Positions 34,455 to 42,540 of a DNA stretch of 64,000 nt are shown here, one piece after another (the stretch's first letter is position 1; the number at the start of each line of letters is the position of its first letter). The notes beneath the pieces are model-generated. The model was not told the origin of the DNA, searched no databases, and worked only from the letters and a program-made list of their open reading frames with translations. Both the position numbers and the translations under genes were made by a program. The DNA is from Micromonospora sp. M71_S20 (GTDB taxonomy: Bacteria > Actinomycetota > Actinomycetes > Mycobacteriales > Micromonosporaceae), in NCBI RefSeq assembly GCF_003664255.1, contig NZ_RCCV01000001.1, positions 620,001-684,000 on the forward strand, in the 5' to 3' direction.

Positions 34455-35318
34455 ATGTCCTACCCACCCGCCAACTCATACCCGCCGCCGGACGGCGGGG
34501 GCGGTCCGTACGGCTCGTACCCGCCCCAGCAACCCGGCGGGTACGGGCCACCGCCCCAGGCCGGCGGGTACGACCCGCTGCCCCCGCAGCCAGGCGGGTA
34601 CGGACCGCCGCAGCAATCGGGCGCGTATGGACCGCCGCCGCAATCCGGCGGGTACCCGCCGCAGGCCGGTGGGTTCGCCCAGCCGCCGTCCGGGGGCGTT
34701 GCGGGGGCGCCCTACGGCGGCCCGCCGGTCGCGCGGAAGTCGAACGCCGGCAAGATAGTGCTGATCTCGCTCGCCGTGGTGCTGGTGCTCTGCCTGGGCG
34801 GCGCGGCGATCGTCGCCTTCGCCGTCAAGGACGAGGTCAAGGAGACCGTCGACGCCACCCGGATCCGGGTCGTCGCCCCGGCGACCCTCGCCGGGCGGCC
34901 CAAGGCGACCGACCCGGCCCTCCAGGCCGGCGCCCGGCAGCTCGAGGCGGAACTCAACAAGACGATCCCCGAGGCGAGCAGCACCGTCGGCGGGTTCTAC
35001 GGCACCCTCGCCGACAAGGACCTCGTGATGATCGCCGCCGCGTCCGGCTTGAACCCGAACCCGGCCAGGACGCTCGAGGACACCATCAGGGGCGCGCGCA
35101 CCAGCGACGTGCGGCTGGGCGAGATGAGCTCCGTGGACCCGGGCCCGCTCGGCGGCGAGGCCAAGTGCGGCGACGCCAAGGCGCAGGACGTGCCGCTCGG
35201 CGTCTGCGTGTGGAGCGACAAGGGCAGCGTCGGCATGGTCATCATCTACTTCAAGACGGGCCAGCAGGCCCACGCCGAGTTCGCAACCATCCGGGGGCAG
35301 GTCGAGCAGAAGTCCTGA
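34455..35318 (+). CDS. Pro-rich single-pass membrane protein (paralogue B)
   Basis: The 287-residue product is the shorter twin of the upstream gene: a Pro/Gly/Tyr tail (1-95), a TM helix (about 98-119), almost no linker, then the same domain (IRVVAPATLAGRPKAT, TVGGFYGTL, AKCGDAKAQDVPLGVCVW, IRGQVEQKS). The two conserved Cys probably form a disulfide. The pair arose by tandem duplication and has since diverged in tail and linker. ATG 34455. Function unknown. Confidence 0.8.
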   Translation: MSYPPANSYPPPDGGGGPYGSYPPQQPGGYGPPPQAGGYDPLPPQPGGYGPPQQSGAYGPPPQSGGYPPQAGGFAQPPSGGVAGAPYGGPPVARKSNAGKIVLISLAVVLVLCLGGAAIVAFAVKDEVKETVDATRIRVVAPATLAGRPKATDPALQAGARQLEAELNKTIPEASSTVGGFYGTLADKDLVMIAAASGLNPNPARTLEDTIRGARTSDVRLGEMSSVDPGPLGGEAKCGDAKAQDVPLGVCVWSDKGSVGMVIIYFKTGQQAHAEFATIRGQVEQKS

Positions 35319-35372
35319 CCCGTACGGCAGCGGCGGGGGCCCGCCCACGACGGTGGACGGACCCCTTTCGCG

Positions 35373-35759
35373 TCAGCCCGTCGTGGCGGCCCGCTCGGCG
35401 GCGCTGCGCAGCACGCAGAACTCGTTGCCCTCCGGGTCGGCGAGCACCACCCAGCCCGAGCCGTCGGCGCGGCGCTGGTCGGCGACCTGCGTGGCACCGA
35501 GGGCCACCAGGCGCGCGACCTCCTCGTCCCGGGTGCGGTCCGTGGGCTCCAGGTCGAGGTGGAGGCGGTTCTTCACCTCCTTGCTCTCGGGCACCGCCAC
35601 GAAGAGCACCTCCGGGCCACCCGGGGGCAGCAGCATGGCCTCCGGGTCGCCGGGGAAGTCGTCCGGCTGGCGGGAGCAGCCGAAGACCTGCCCCCAGAAG
35701 CCGGACAGCGCGTACGTGTCGCGGCAGTCGATGCTGATGTTGTGGATCCGTGCGCTCAC
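35373..35759 (-). CDS. VOC superfamily (glyoxalase/bleomycin-resistance fold) protein
   Basis: A 128-residue VOC protein: RIHNISIDCRDTYALSGFWGQVFG, LLPPGGPEVLFVAVPE and WVVLADPEGNEFCVLRS are the standard beta-alpha-beta-beta-beta modules. Members act as metal-dependent enzymes or antibiotic-binding resistance proteins; the ligand is not predictable. GTG 35759 overlaps the upstream stop (GTGA), so translation is coupled to the decayed copy before it. Confidence 0.85.
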   Translation of the reverse strand: MSARIHNISIDCRDTYALSGFWGQVFGCSRQPDDFPGDPEAMLLPPGGPEVLFVAVPESKEVKNRLHLDLEPTDRTRDEEVARLVALGATQVADQRRADGSGWVVLADPEGNEFCVLRSAAERAATTG

Positions 35760-36055
35760 GGGTGTACCTCCTCGATGGTCGTACCCGCCCGCTCCGCCGC
35801 GGCGAGGCCGGGCACCCGCGCGACCTCCCGGTTCCGGCCGGCCGGTCCGGGGCGGGCGTGCACCCGGTCCCTGACCGCCTCGGCCTCGGTCACCTGCGGG
35901 AAGAAGACGTTCGGGGTGGTACCGCCCGGCGGCGGCAGCACCGCCGCCGGGTCGCCGGGGGCGTGCCGGGCGTGCCCGGGCACCGCCGGCCGCAAGCCGG
36001 AGCGGGCATGGGTGTCGTGACAGTCGAAACTGACGTGGTGGATCCGTGGATACAC
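35756..36055 (-). pseudogene. Decayed tandem copy of the VOC gene (internal deletion)
   Basis: The 99-codon frame aligns with its downstream neighbour at both ends (RIHHVSFDCHDTHARSG at the start; VFFPQVTEAEAVRDRVH in the middle; AAAERAGTT at the end). It lacks part of the first helix and the whole segment corresponding to the ADGSGWVVLADPEGNEFCVL strand pair. A complete VOC fold cannot form. It keeps a good ribosome binding site (GGAGG, 36061-36065) and GTG start, and its stop overlaps the intact gene, so it may survive as a translated leader. Confidence 0.65.
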
Positions 36056-36098
36056 AGGTTCCTCCGCTGAGGATGGAGGCGCCCCGCGTACGGGAGAG

Positions 36099-36140
36099 TC
36101 AGCCGGCGAGACGGGGCGCGGAGATCATGACGGTGGACAT
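36099..36140 (-). other. Putative 13-codon leader ORF of the VOC pair
   Basis: An ATG at 36140 preceded by GGAGGGG opens a 13-codon frame (MSTVMISAPRLAG). Its last codons contain GCGCCCCG (36112-36119), complementary to CGGGGCGC (36079-36086) just downstream, and the next helix (36075-36079 with 36061-36065) would cover the ribosome binding site of the following frame. This arrangement resembles a translational attenuator; the evidence is structural only. Confidence 0.3.
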
Positions 36141-36223
36141 CGACGCACCCCCCCTCCGGTCCTCGAGCTGACGCCATGATCCTTCCACCGGGCCCGCCCT
36201 CCCCGCAACCCCGGGGTGGCCCG

Positions 36224-37453
36224 TCACCGCCGGGCGACCGGCTCCTGGGCGGTGACGGCCGGGGCGGCCTCCGCCGCCGGCAGGGTCACCGTGACCTCCA
36301 GCCCGCCACCGGGCTGGGCGATCACCTTCACGGTGCCGCCGTGCGCGTCGCAGACCGCCCGGACGATGGAGAGCCCGAGGCCCGAGCCCCGCGCGCCGGT
36401 ACGCTCCCGACCGCCGCGCCGGAACGGCTCGAACAGGCCGGGCACGTCGGCCTGGTCCACCTCGAAGCCGGTGTTGCCGACCACCAGCCAGGACCGGCAC
36501 CCGTCGGAGCCGGTGCGCACCCAGAGCCGGCCGTGCAGGTGGTTGTAGCGGATCGCGTTCTCGATCAGGTTGCCGGCGAGTCGGTCGAGCAGCCCGGGGT
36601 CACCGACGACCGGCGCGGACTCCAGCGAGGTCTGCACCCGCAGCTTGATCCGCTCCACCTCCCGGCGTACCGCCGACAGGGCGTTGGCGGTGCCGGCGGC
36701 GAGGTCGCACTCGGTGCGGCGGCCCAGCCGCCGGCCCGCCTGGGCCTCGCTGCGGGCGAGCACCAGCAGGGCGTCGACCAGCCCGTTGGCCCGCTCGGAG
36801 GCGTCCCGGACGACGGTGGCCATCCGGCGGTACTCGGCGGCGTCCGCGTCGTCGTCGCTGAGCGTCACGTCGATCTCGGTACGCATCACCGCGAGCGGGG
36901 TCCGCAGCTCGTGCGAGGCGTTGGCCACGAAGCGCTTCTGCGCCTCGAAAGCGGCGGCGATGCGATCCAGCATCTCGTCGAAGGTCGCCGCCAGCTCGGC
37001 CACCTCGTCGTCGGCGCCCGAGTAGCCGATCCGCTGGTCCAGGGTGGTCTCGCCGAGCCGGCGGGCGGTCGCGGTGACCTGGTGCAGCGGGCGCAGCGCC
37101 CGACCGGCCACCGCGTACGCGCCGGCCACCCCGACCACGCTGATCGCCAGCAGCGCCACCAGGCCCTTGGCCAGCAGCTCCGCGCTGGCGGCGTCGACCA
37201 GTTGGCGCTGCCACTGCGCGGCGTCCAGCGACCGGCCGTCGGCCAGCACCACCATGGTGCCGGACAGCAGCTCGTCGGTCGGGCGCAGCGCGTCGCGGAC
37301 CAGCAGCCAGGCCAGCAGCACCAGGATCGCGCCCGCGCCGACCAGCAGCACGCCGTTGAGCAGGGTCAGCCGCAACCGCAGGGTGGGTCGCAGCCTGGTC
37401 CGCCGGCCAGCCTTCGGCTGCGCCTGTGGCGCCCGCGCTGTGGACGCGCTCAC
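36224..37453 (-). CDS. Sensor histidine kinase
   Basis: A 409-residue kinase: TM helix 1 (about 30-52), a short external loop, TM2 (about 97-118), a HAMP linker, the HisKA box FVANASHELRTPL with phospho-acceptor His181, N box NLIENAIRYN, and G boxes GSGLGLSIVRAV. The small sensor loop suggests it senses the membrane or a partner. It follows its response regulator on the same strand. GTG 37453 is the annotated start and overlaps the stop of a 20-codon ORF. Confidence 0.92.
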   Translation of the reverse strand: MSASTARAPQAQPKAGRRTRLRPTLRLRLTLLNGVLLVGAGAILVLLAWLLVRDALRPTDELLSGTMVVLADGRSLDAAQWQRQLVDAASAELLAKGLVALLAISVVGVAGAYAVAGRALRPLHQVTATARRLGETTLDQRIGYSGADDEVAELAATFDEMLDRIAAAFEAQKRFVANASHELRTPLAVMRTEIDVTLSDDDADAAEYRRMATVVRDASERANGLVDALLVLARSEAQAGRRLGRRTECDLAAGTANALSAVRREVERIKLRVQTSLESAPVVGDPGLLDRLAGNLIENAIRYNHLHGRLWVRTGSDGCRSWLVVGNTGFEVDQADVPGLFEPFRRGGRERTGARGSGLGLSIVRAVCDAHGGTVKVIAQPGGGLEVTVTLPAAEAAPAVTAQEPVARR

Positions 37454-37512
37454 CGTGCCACCTTCGTTCGCGACTGCGGGGCTCGCAAAACCGGCTCACT
37501 CCTCGCGCTCAT
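37450..37512 (-). other. 20-codon coupled ORF or dispersed repeat between regulator and kinase genes
   Basis: ATG 37512 overlaps the regulator's stop (ATGA), and the frame's TGA overlaps the kinase GTG. Codon use is less GC3-rich than in the neighbouring genes, so the sequence (MSARSEPVLRAPQSRTKVAR) may be an intergenic repeat that happens to be open rather than a real peptide. Confidence 0.3.
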
Positions 37513-38177
37513 GCCGACGCCTCCGCCGTGCGGTAGCCCGCACCGACCACCGTCTCGATCAGCGGCGGGTCGCCGAGCTTCTTGCGCAGCGTCATCACGG
37601 TGACGCGGACGATCGTGGTGAACGGATCGGTGTTGGCGTCCCAGACCCGTTCCAGCAGCTCCTCGCTGGAGACCACCGCGCCACGCGCCTTGAGCAGCTC
37701 GCAGAGCACACCGAACTCCTTGTTGGTCAGGTCGACCGGCTGGCCGCCCCGGGTGGCCACCCGGCGGGCCGGGTCGAGGACCAGATCGGCGAGTTCGAGC
37801 ACCGGCGGCGCGGCCGGGGTGGCCCGGCGGCCGAGCGCCTGCACCCGGGCGACCAGCTCGTCGAAGGCGAACGGCTTCGGGAGGTAGTCGTCCGCGCCGA
37901 GCTGCAACCCCTCCACCCGCTCGGCGACGGTGCCGCTGGCGGTCAGCATCAGCACCCGGGTGAGCGTGCCGGAGGCGGCCAGCTCGGCGCAGATCTGATC
38001 ACCGTGCACGCCGGGCAGGTCCCGGTCCAGCACCACCACGTCGTACCGGGTGACGAACGCCATCTCGTGGCCGCTGTCGCCGTCGTAGGCGACGTCCACC
38101 GCCATGCCCCGCTTGCGCAGCCCCCGCGCGATCGCGTCGGCGAGGTTGCGCTCGTCCTCGACCACCAGTACCCGCAT
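37509..38177 (-). CDS. OmpR/PhoB-family response regulator
   Basis: A 222-residue regulator: receiver domain with acidic pocket (EDE, residues 7-9), phospho-acceptor Asp51 in VVVLDRDLPG and Lys in LPKPFAFDEL; C-terminal winged helix with FTTIVRVTVMTLRKKLGDPPLIETVVGAGYR. The start is ATG 38177 with GAGGAGG 7 nt upstream. It forms a two-component system with the kinase that follows; targets are unknown. Confidence 0.93.
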   Translation of the reverse strand: MRVLVVEDERNLADAIARGLRKRGMAVDVAYDGDSGHEMAFVTRYDVVVLDRDLPGVHGDQICAELAASGTLTRVLMLTASGTVAERVEGLQLGADDYLPKPFAFDELVARVQALGRRATPAAPPVLELADLVLDPARRVATRGGQPVDLTNKEFGVLCELLKARGAVVSSEELLERVWDANTDPFTTIVRVTVMTLRKKLGDPPLIETVVGAGYRTAEASA

Positions 38178-38326
38178 CCCGGCCTCCTCGCGCCCCTGAC
38201 CACCCACAACCTAGTGCCGGCGACCAAACCGGGCCGCACCCGCCGTCCCGGTCCGACCCCGTTGCAGAAAACCTTCGTCGTACGCGATGCTCTTGGCGGC
38301 AACCTTCACGACGGACGGGAAGACGC

Positions 38327-39622
38327 ATGACCGACGCGGCGCCGACGATCCGACGGGACGTCACCTACCGGGGCTTCCGCCTCCCCGGCGACGCCGGGCT
38401 GGGCAGCCTGTCCGGGCTGCGCGCGGGCGGGCGGGGCCTCGAACTGGCCGACCCGGTCGACCGGCTCGACCACACCGACGCCGACGGCCGCACCCGCCGG
38501 TACGCGGCCGGCAGTTGGACGTCCCCACCCGTGCCGGTCGACTTCGCCGTGCGCGACGTGGTGCCCTCGTGGAACGGGGACACCCCCGGTGACTGCTGGC
38601 TGCGGGTGGAGTTGCGGGGCTGGCGCGACGACGCGCCGGCCACCGGGTGGTACGTCCTCGCCGACTGGGCGGCCGACGACCACGCGATCCGCCGGACGTC
38701 CGTGCCCGGGCAGCGCGACGCCGACGCCCGGGTGGACACGGACACGCTGGTGGTGACGGGCGCGACCGTCACCGGCTGGCAGGTCCGGGTGACCCTGCTC
38801 CGGCCGGAGGACGCCGACGCGACCCCGGTGCTGCGCGCGGTCGGGGCGGTCGCCGCGGGCCCGCGCCCGACCGCCGCGGCCGGGCCGTCCCGACCCACGG
38901 GGGAGGGCGCCCCGCCGGTGGGGGCCGGGCCCGCCCCGGTCGCCGGGCCCGGGTCCCGCGCGCCGGGTCCGGCGCCTGCCGGCGGGTCCGCCGCGACGAC
39001 CCCGGTCGCCTGGGGCACGGTGCTGGAGGTGCCGCGGTACTCGCAGCGGCTGCACGCCGGCGCCCACCCGCAGTGGGGCGGCGGCGGGGACTCGTGGTGC
39101 AGCCCCACCTGCACCTCGATGGTGCTGGCCTTCTGGGACGCCGCCCCGGCCCCGGCCCGGTACGCCTGGGTGGCCCCGGCCGGCCCCCGCCCGGTGGTGG
39201 TGCACGCCGCGCGGCACTGCTACGACCACGCCTTCGCCGGGGCCGGGAACTGGCCGTTCAACACCGCGTACGCGGGCCTGCACGGTGTGGACGCCTTCGT
39301 CACCCGGCTGCGGTCGCTGACCGAGGCGGAGGCGTTCGTGGCCGCCGGCATCCCGCTGATCGTCTCCGCCGCGTTCCGGGTGGGCGAGGTGCCCGGGTTG
39401 GACTACGACACCGCCGGGCACCTGATGGTGCTGGTGGGCTTCACCGCCGCGGGCGCGCCGGTGCTCAACGACCCGTACGCCCCGGACGACGACGCGGTGC
39501 GCCGGACCGTCGACCGGGACCGGTTCGAGGCCGCCTGGCAGGGTGGCAGCGGCGGGGTGGCGTACGTGCTCCGGCCGCCCGGCGTGCCGCTCCCCCCGGC
39601 GCCGGAGCAGCCCAACTGGTGA
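38327..39622 (+). CDS. Peptidase C39-like protein
   Basis: The 431-residue product has an N-terminal beta-rich domain (1-170), a Pro/Ala/Gly linker (about 178-226), and a C39_2-type cysteine peptidase domain: Cys258 in SWCSPTCTSMVL, His365 in DTAGHLMVLVGF and Asn381/Asp382 in VLNDPYAP. There is no signal peptide, TM segment or ABC domain, so it is not a bacteriocin exporter. The role is unclear, perhaps intracellular or non-classically secreted. ATG 38327. A copy of its last 21 bases is found at 41084-41104. Confidence 0.83.
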   Translation: MTDAAPTIRRDVTYRGFRLPGDAGLGSLSGLRAGGRGLELADPVDRLDHTDADGRTRRYAAGSWTSPPVPVDFAVRDVVPSWNGDTPGDCWLRVELRGWRDDAPATGWYVLADWAADDHAIRRTSVPGQRDADARVDTDTLVVTGATVTGWQVRVTLLRPEDADATPVLRAVGAVAAGPRPTAAAGPSRPTGEGAPPVGAGPAPVAGPGSRAPGPAPAGGSAATTPVAWGTVLEVPRYSQRLHAGAHPQWGGGGDSWCSPTCTSMVLAFWDAAPAPARYAWVAPAGPRPVVVHAARHCYDHAFAGAGNWPFNTAYAGLHGVDAFVTRLRSLTEAEAFVAAGIPLIVSAAFRVGEVPGLDYDTAGHLMVLVGFTAAGAPVLNDPYAPDDDAVRRTVDRDRFEAAWQGGSGGVAYVLRPPGVPLPPAPEQPNW

Positions 39623-39626
39623 CCCG

Positions 39627-39672
39627 CCGGCGCGGCCCGGTGCGGCGGCCGGGCCACCCGGCGCCGCGCCGG
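39627..39672. terminator. Inverted repeat between C39-like and beta-propeller genes
   Basis: CCGGCGCGGC (39627-39636) and its complement (39663-39672) form a 10-bp stem with a 26-base GC-rich loop between convergent genes, starting five bases after the C39 stop codon. Confidence 0.5.
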
Positions 39673-39674
39673 GC

Positions 39675-40973
39675 TCAGCCCGGGTAGTGCCAGACGCCGA
39701 ACCCACCGGCGCGCAGCCGGCACACCACCGCGTCCGCGCCGCGCCGGCAGTCGGCCATGGCGTCCCGCAGCACGTCGAGCACCCGGGCCTCGCCGGCGGC
39801 GGCGTCCAGCTCGGCGACCGTCAGCCCGCTGCCGGCGGCGGCCGGCCGGACGACGAGGGGCCGGTCCTTGTCCTGCCCCCAGATCAGCTGCCACGTGCCG
39901 AGCTCGGCGACCACCCGGCCGGTCGCCGCGTCGAGCAGGACAAACCTCTGCCCGAGGGGCCCCGGCTCGATCGCGAGCAGCCGCCCGTCCCGCTCGTCCA
40001 ACACCCCCGCCCACTGGCCCCCGGTCCACCGGACGGCACCGGTGGCGGGGTCGAGGACGCTGAATCCGCCGTTCTCCCTGTTGACGCAGATCACCGCGCC
40101 GCAGTCCTCGACGTGGGCCACCGCCGGCAGGCTGGTCTCCCATCGCTGCCGGAGCCCATCCAGCCCGTACGCGGTCATTAGGCCCCTCTTCACCTGCCCG
40201 ACCAGCAACAGGCCGTGGGCCACCGCCAACTGCGCGCGCCCGGACAACTCGCCCATGCCCAGGTCCCGCGCGTGCAGCAGCTCGCCCGAGCGGGCGTCGC
40301 GCACCTCGACCCGGCCCCGCTCGGCGATCACCGCGATCCGGTCGACCAGCCCGTTTCGGAGGTCGTACAGCGCGCCCTCGCGCGGTGTCCGGGTCGACCA
40401 GAGCGCCCGCCCGGAGGCCGGGTCCACCGACCGCACCGTGCCGCCGTTATCACCGACGGTCTGCAGCAGCAGCGCCCCGCCCGGCTCCCACCAGGCGTGG
40501 CCGGGCTGCCGCCAGCGCACGCCACCGGTGGCGGCGTCGAGCGCGACCGTCTCGCCCGAGTCCTGGTCACCGACGACCCCGAACAGCACCACGCCCGGCC
40601 CGCTCCGGGCCTGCCAGATCCGGGCGGTCGTCGCAAGCAGGGCGCGCCACAGTGGAGCCAGCGGCCGACCGGCGACCGGCGGCCGACCGGGCAGGGCGTA
40701 CGCGAGCACCTCGGCGGTGCCCGCGGTCTCCCCCTCCGCACGGTCGACCACGTAGAGCCGGTCACCGTGGAGGAACGCCTCCGCTCCCGCGCCCGCCGGG
40801 ACCACGAGCGTGTCCCGCTGCGGTGCCGGGGCGGCGCCGGCCACCGTCGCCACCACCAGCGCGAGCGCCAACGCGACCCGCAGCGGCCGACCGACGGCGC
40901 GGGGCGCGCGGGGTGGCGGTGCCTCCTCCCAGCCCGGCTCGTCACGCAGCTCGCCGAGGTCGATGACCGTCAC
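39675..40973 (-). CDS. Membrane-anchored PQQ-like beta-propeller protein (copy 1)
   Basis: The 432-residue protein has a short cytosolic start (VTVIDLGELRDEPG), one TM helix (about 33-52) and an extracytoplasmic domain of PQQ/WD-type blades: VALDAATGGVRWRQPG, VDPASGRALWST, VRDARSGELLHARD, LDPATGAVRWTG and LLDAATGRVVAE. It has Cys pairs but no quinoprotein active site, so scaffold or ligand binding is likelier than redox catalysis. It starts at GTG 40973. It is a tandem duplicate of the next beta-propeller gene. Confidence 0.85.
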   Translation of the reverse strand: MTVIDLGELRDEPGWEEAPPPRAPRAVGRPLRVALALALVVATVAGAAPAPQRDTLVVPAGAGAEAFLHGDRLYVVDRAEGETAGTAEVLAYALPGRPPVAGRPLAPLWRALLATTARIWQARSGPGVVLFGVVGDQDSGETVALDAATGGVRWRQPGHAWWEPGGALLLQTVGDNGGTVRSVDPASGRALWSTRTPREGALYDLRNGLVDRIAVIAERGRVEVRDARSGELLHARDLGMGELSGRAQLAVAHGLLLVGQVKRGLMTAYGLDGLRQRWETSLPAVAHVEDCGAVICVNRENGGFSVLDPATGAVRWTGGQWAGVLDERDGRLLAIEPGPLGQRFVLLDAATGRVVAELGTWQLIWGQDKDRPLVVRPAAAGSGLTVAELDAAAGEARVLDVLRDAMADCRRGADAVVCRLRAGGFGVWHYPG

Positions 40974-40990
40974 GTGCCGTCCTCCCCCCG

Positions 40991-41062
40991 GCGGCGGCCG
41001 TCCCGCGCCGACGTACTGGCCATCGGAGCCTATGTCCTGTTCGGCGTTCTCGTGTGCCTGCC
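40991..41062 (+). pseudogene. Truncated 5' fragment of the GT-C-like gene
   Basis: In one frame this stretch reads RRPSRADVLAIGAYVLFGVLVCL, nearly the same as residues about 27-49 of the membrane protein at 42541-44394. The start codon, promoter and everything after residue 49 are missing. It is the scar of the tandem duplication that produced the two beta-propeller genes. Confidence 0.75.
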
Positions 41063-41083
41063 ATGCTGCTCGGCCCACAGGCC

Positions 41084-41104
41084 CCGGAGCATGCCAATTG
41101 GTGA
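41084..41104 (+). pseudogene. Duplicated 3' tip of the C39-like gene
   Basis: This 21-base stretch matches 39602-39622, the last codons and TGA of the C39-like peptidase gene, with about three differences; its downstream sequence (GCCGGGCTCAG and on) also matches. With the fragment at 40991-41062 it marks the duplication junction. Confidence 0.6.
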
Positions 41105-41141
41105 CCGGCGACGCGGCCTTCGGCGGCGGGTAGCGCCGGGC

Positions 41142-42434
41142 TCAGCCGGGATAGCGCCAGACGCCGAGGTCGCCGGGGAGCCGCCGGCGCGCCAGCGCGT
41201 CCGCACTGCTGCGGCAGTCCAGGATGGCCTCCCGCAGCACGTCGAGCACCCTGGCCAGACCCGCGGCGACGTCCAGCTCGGCGACCACCAGCCCGCCGCC
41301 CTTGGCCACCCGGACGGCGAGGAGCCGGTCGTCGTCGTACCACGGCAACAGGGTCCACACGCCCAGGTCGGCGGTCACCCGACCGGTCGCGGCGTCGAGC
41401 ACGCTGTACCGCTCCCCGAGGGGCGCGGTCTCGATCGCGAGCAGCCGGCCAGCCCGCTCACGCAGCACCGCCGCCCACCGGTCCCCGGTCCACCGGACGG
41501 CACCGGTGGCCGGGTCGAGGGCGCTGAACCCGCTGCTCTGCCTGTTGGCGCAGATCATGGGGCCGCACTCTTCGACGTGGGCCACCATCGGCAGGCTGAT
41601 CTCCCACCGTCGCCGGAGCCCGTCCAGCTCGTACGCGGTCAGCACACCCGCCGCCGGCCGGTGGACCAGCAACAGGCCGTGGGCCACCATCGTCTGCTGG
41701 GGCCCGGGCAGCTCGCCCAGGCGCAGGTCCGCCGCGTGCAGCAACTCGCCCGAGCGGGCGTCGCGCACCTCGACCTGCCCCCGCGCGGGACCCATCACGA
41801 TGCGGTCGATCCGCCCGTCCCGGACGTCGTACATCGCAGGCATTGGCCGTGTCCGCGCCGACCAGATCGCCCGCCCGGAGGCCGGGTCCACCAGCCGCAC
41901 AGTGCCGCCGTCCTCCCCGCCGGACTGCATCAGCAGCGTCCCGGCCCGGTCCCACCGGGGGTAGCCGGGCTGCCGCCAGCGCTCGCGGCCGGTGGCGGCG
42001 TCGAGCACGAGTGACTGCGTGCCCTGCACATCGGCAATCGTGAACAGCACCACGCCCGGCCAAGCCCGGCTCTCCGAGATCCGGCCGGAAGTCCGGACCA
42101 GGGCGCGCCACAGTGGAGCCGACGGCCGACCAGCGGCCAGCGACCTCTCGGGCAGGGCGTACGCGAGCACCTCGGCGGTGCCCGCGGTCTCCCCCTCCGC
42201 CCGGTCGACCACGTAGAGCCGGTCACCGTGAAGGAACACCTCCGACCCCGGGCCGGCCGGCACCACGACCGCGATCCGCTGCGGTGCCGGGGTGGCGCCG
42301 GCCACCGTCGCCACCACCAACGCGAGCGCCAGCGCGACCCGCAGCGGCCGGCCGACGGCGCGGGGCGGACGGGGCCGCCGCGCTTCCTCCGAGCCCGGCT
42401 CGTCACGCACCTCGCCGAGGTCGATGACCGTCAC
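41142..42434 (-). CDS. Membrane-anchored PQQ-like beta-propeller protein (copy 2)
   Basis: A 430-residue paralogue of the gene at 39675-40973, with the same layout: VTVIDLGEVRDEPGS start, TM helix (about 33-52), then blades such as LVLDAATGRERWRQPG, VDPASGRAIWSAR, VRDARSGELLHAAD, LDPATGAVRWTG and VLDAATGRVTAD. Long stretches are identical between the copies (for example GDRLYVVDRAEGETAGT), while loops have drifted. It is divergent from the first GT-C-like gene, its probable ancestral neighbour. GTG 42434. Confidence 0.85.
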   Translation of the reverse strand: MTVIDLGEVRDEPGSEEARRPRPPRAVGRPLRVALALALVVATVAGATPAPQRIAVVVPAGPGSEVFLHGDRLYVVDRAEGETAGTAEVLAYALPERSLAAGRPSAPLWRALVRTSGRISESRAWPGVVLFTIADVQGTQSLVLDAATGRERWRQPGYPRWDRAGTLLMQSGGEDGGTVRLVDPASGRAIWSARTRPMPAMYDVRDGRIDRIVMGPARGQVEVRDARSGELLHAADLRLGELPGPQQTMVAHGLLLVHRPAAGVLTAYELDGLRRRWEISLPMVAHVEECGPMICANRQSSGFSALDPATGAVRWTGDRWAAVLRERAGRLLAIETAPLGERYSVLDAATGRVTADLGVWTLLPWYDDDRLLAVRVAKGGGLVVAELDVAAGLARVLDVLREAILDCRSSADALARRRLPGDLGVWRYPG

Positions 42435-42526
42435 GCGCCGTCCTTCCCGTCACACCGCACCCGTCGATGGACCGGCAAATCGGCCGGGGAGACACCGGCC
42501 CGACAAAAACGACGCCGCAGCGCCTG

Positions 42527-42532
42527 TACGAT
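42527..42532 (+). promoter_or_regulatory. Minus-10-like TACGAT before the first GT-C-like gene
   Basis: TACGAT ends 8 nt before GTG 42541 with no ribosome binding site, suggesting a leaderless transcript. This region is deleted in the duplicated fragment. Confidence 0.45.
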
Positions 42533-42540
42533 GGCGCGTC

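Noticed and set aside
30964..34551. 1195-codon open frame on the minus strand
   Set aside because: It is antisense to fadA, fadB and the Pro-rich membrane genes, whose domains are unmistakable. Long antisense frames are expected at this GC content.
36099..36500. Minus-strand 133-codon frame overlapping the kinase gene end
   Set aside because: Its upstream part is an out-of-frame shadow of the kinase; only its last 13 codons, with their own ribosome binding site, were kept as a candidate leader.
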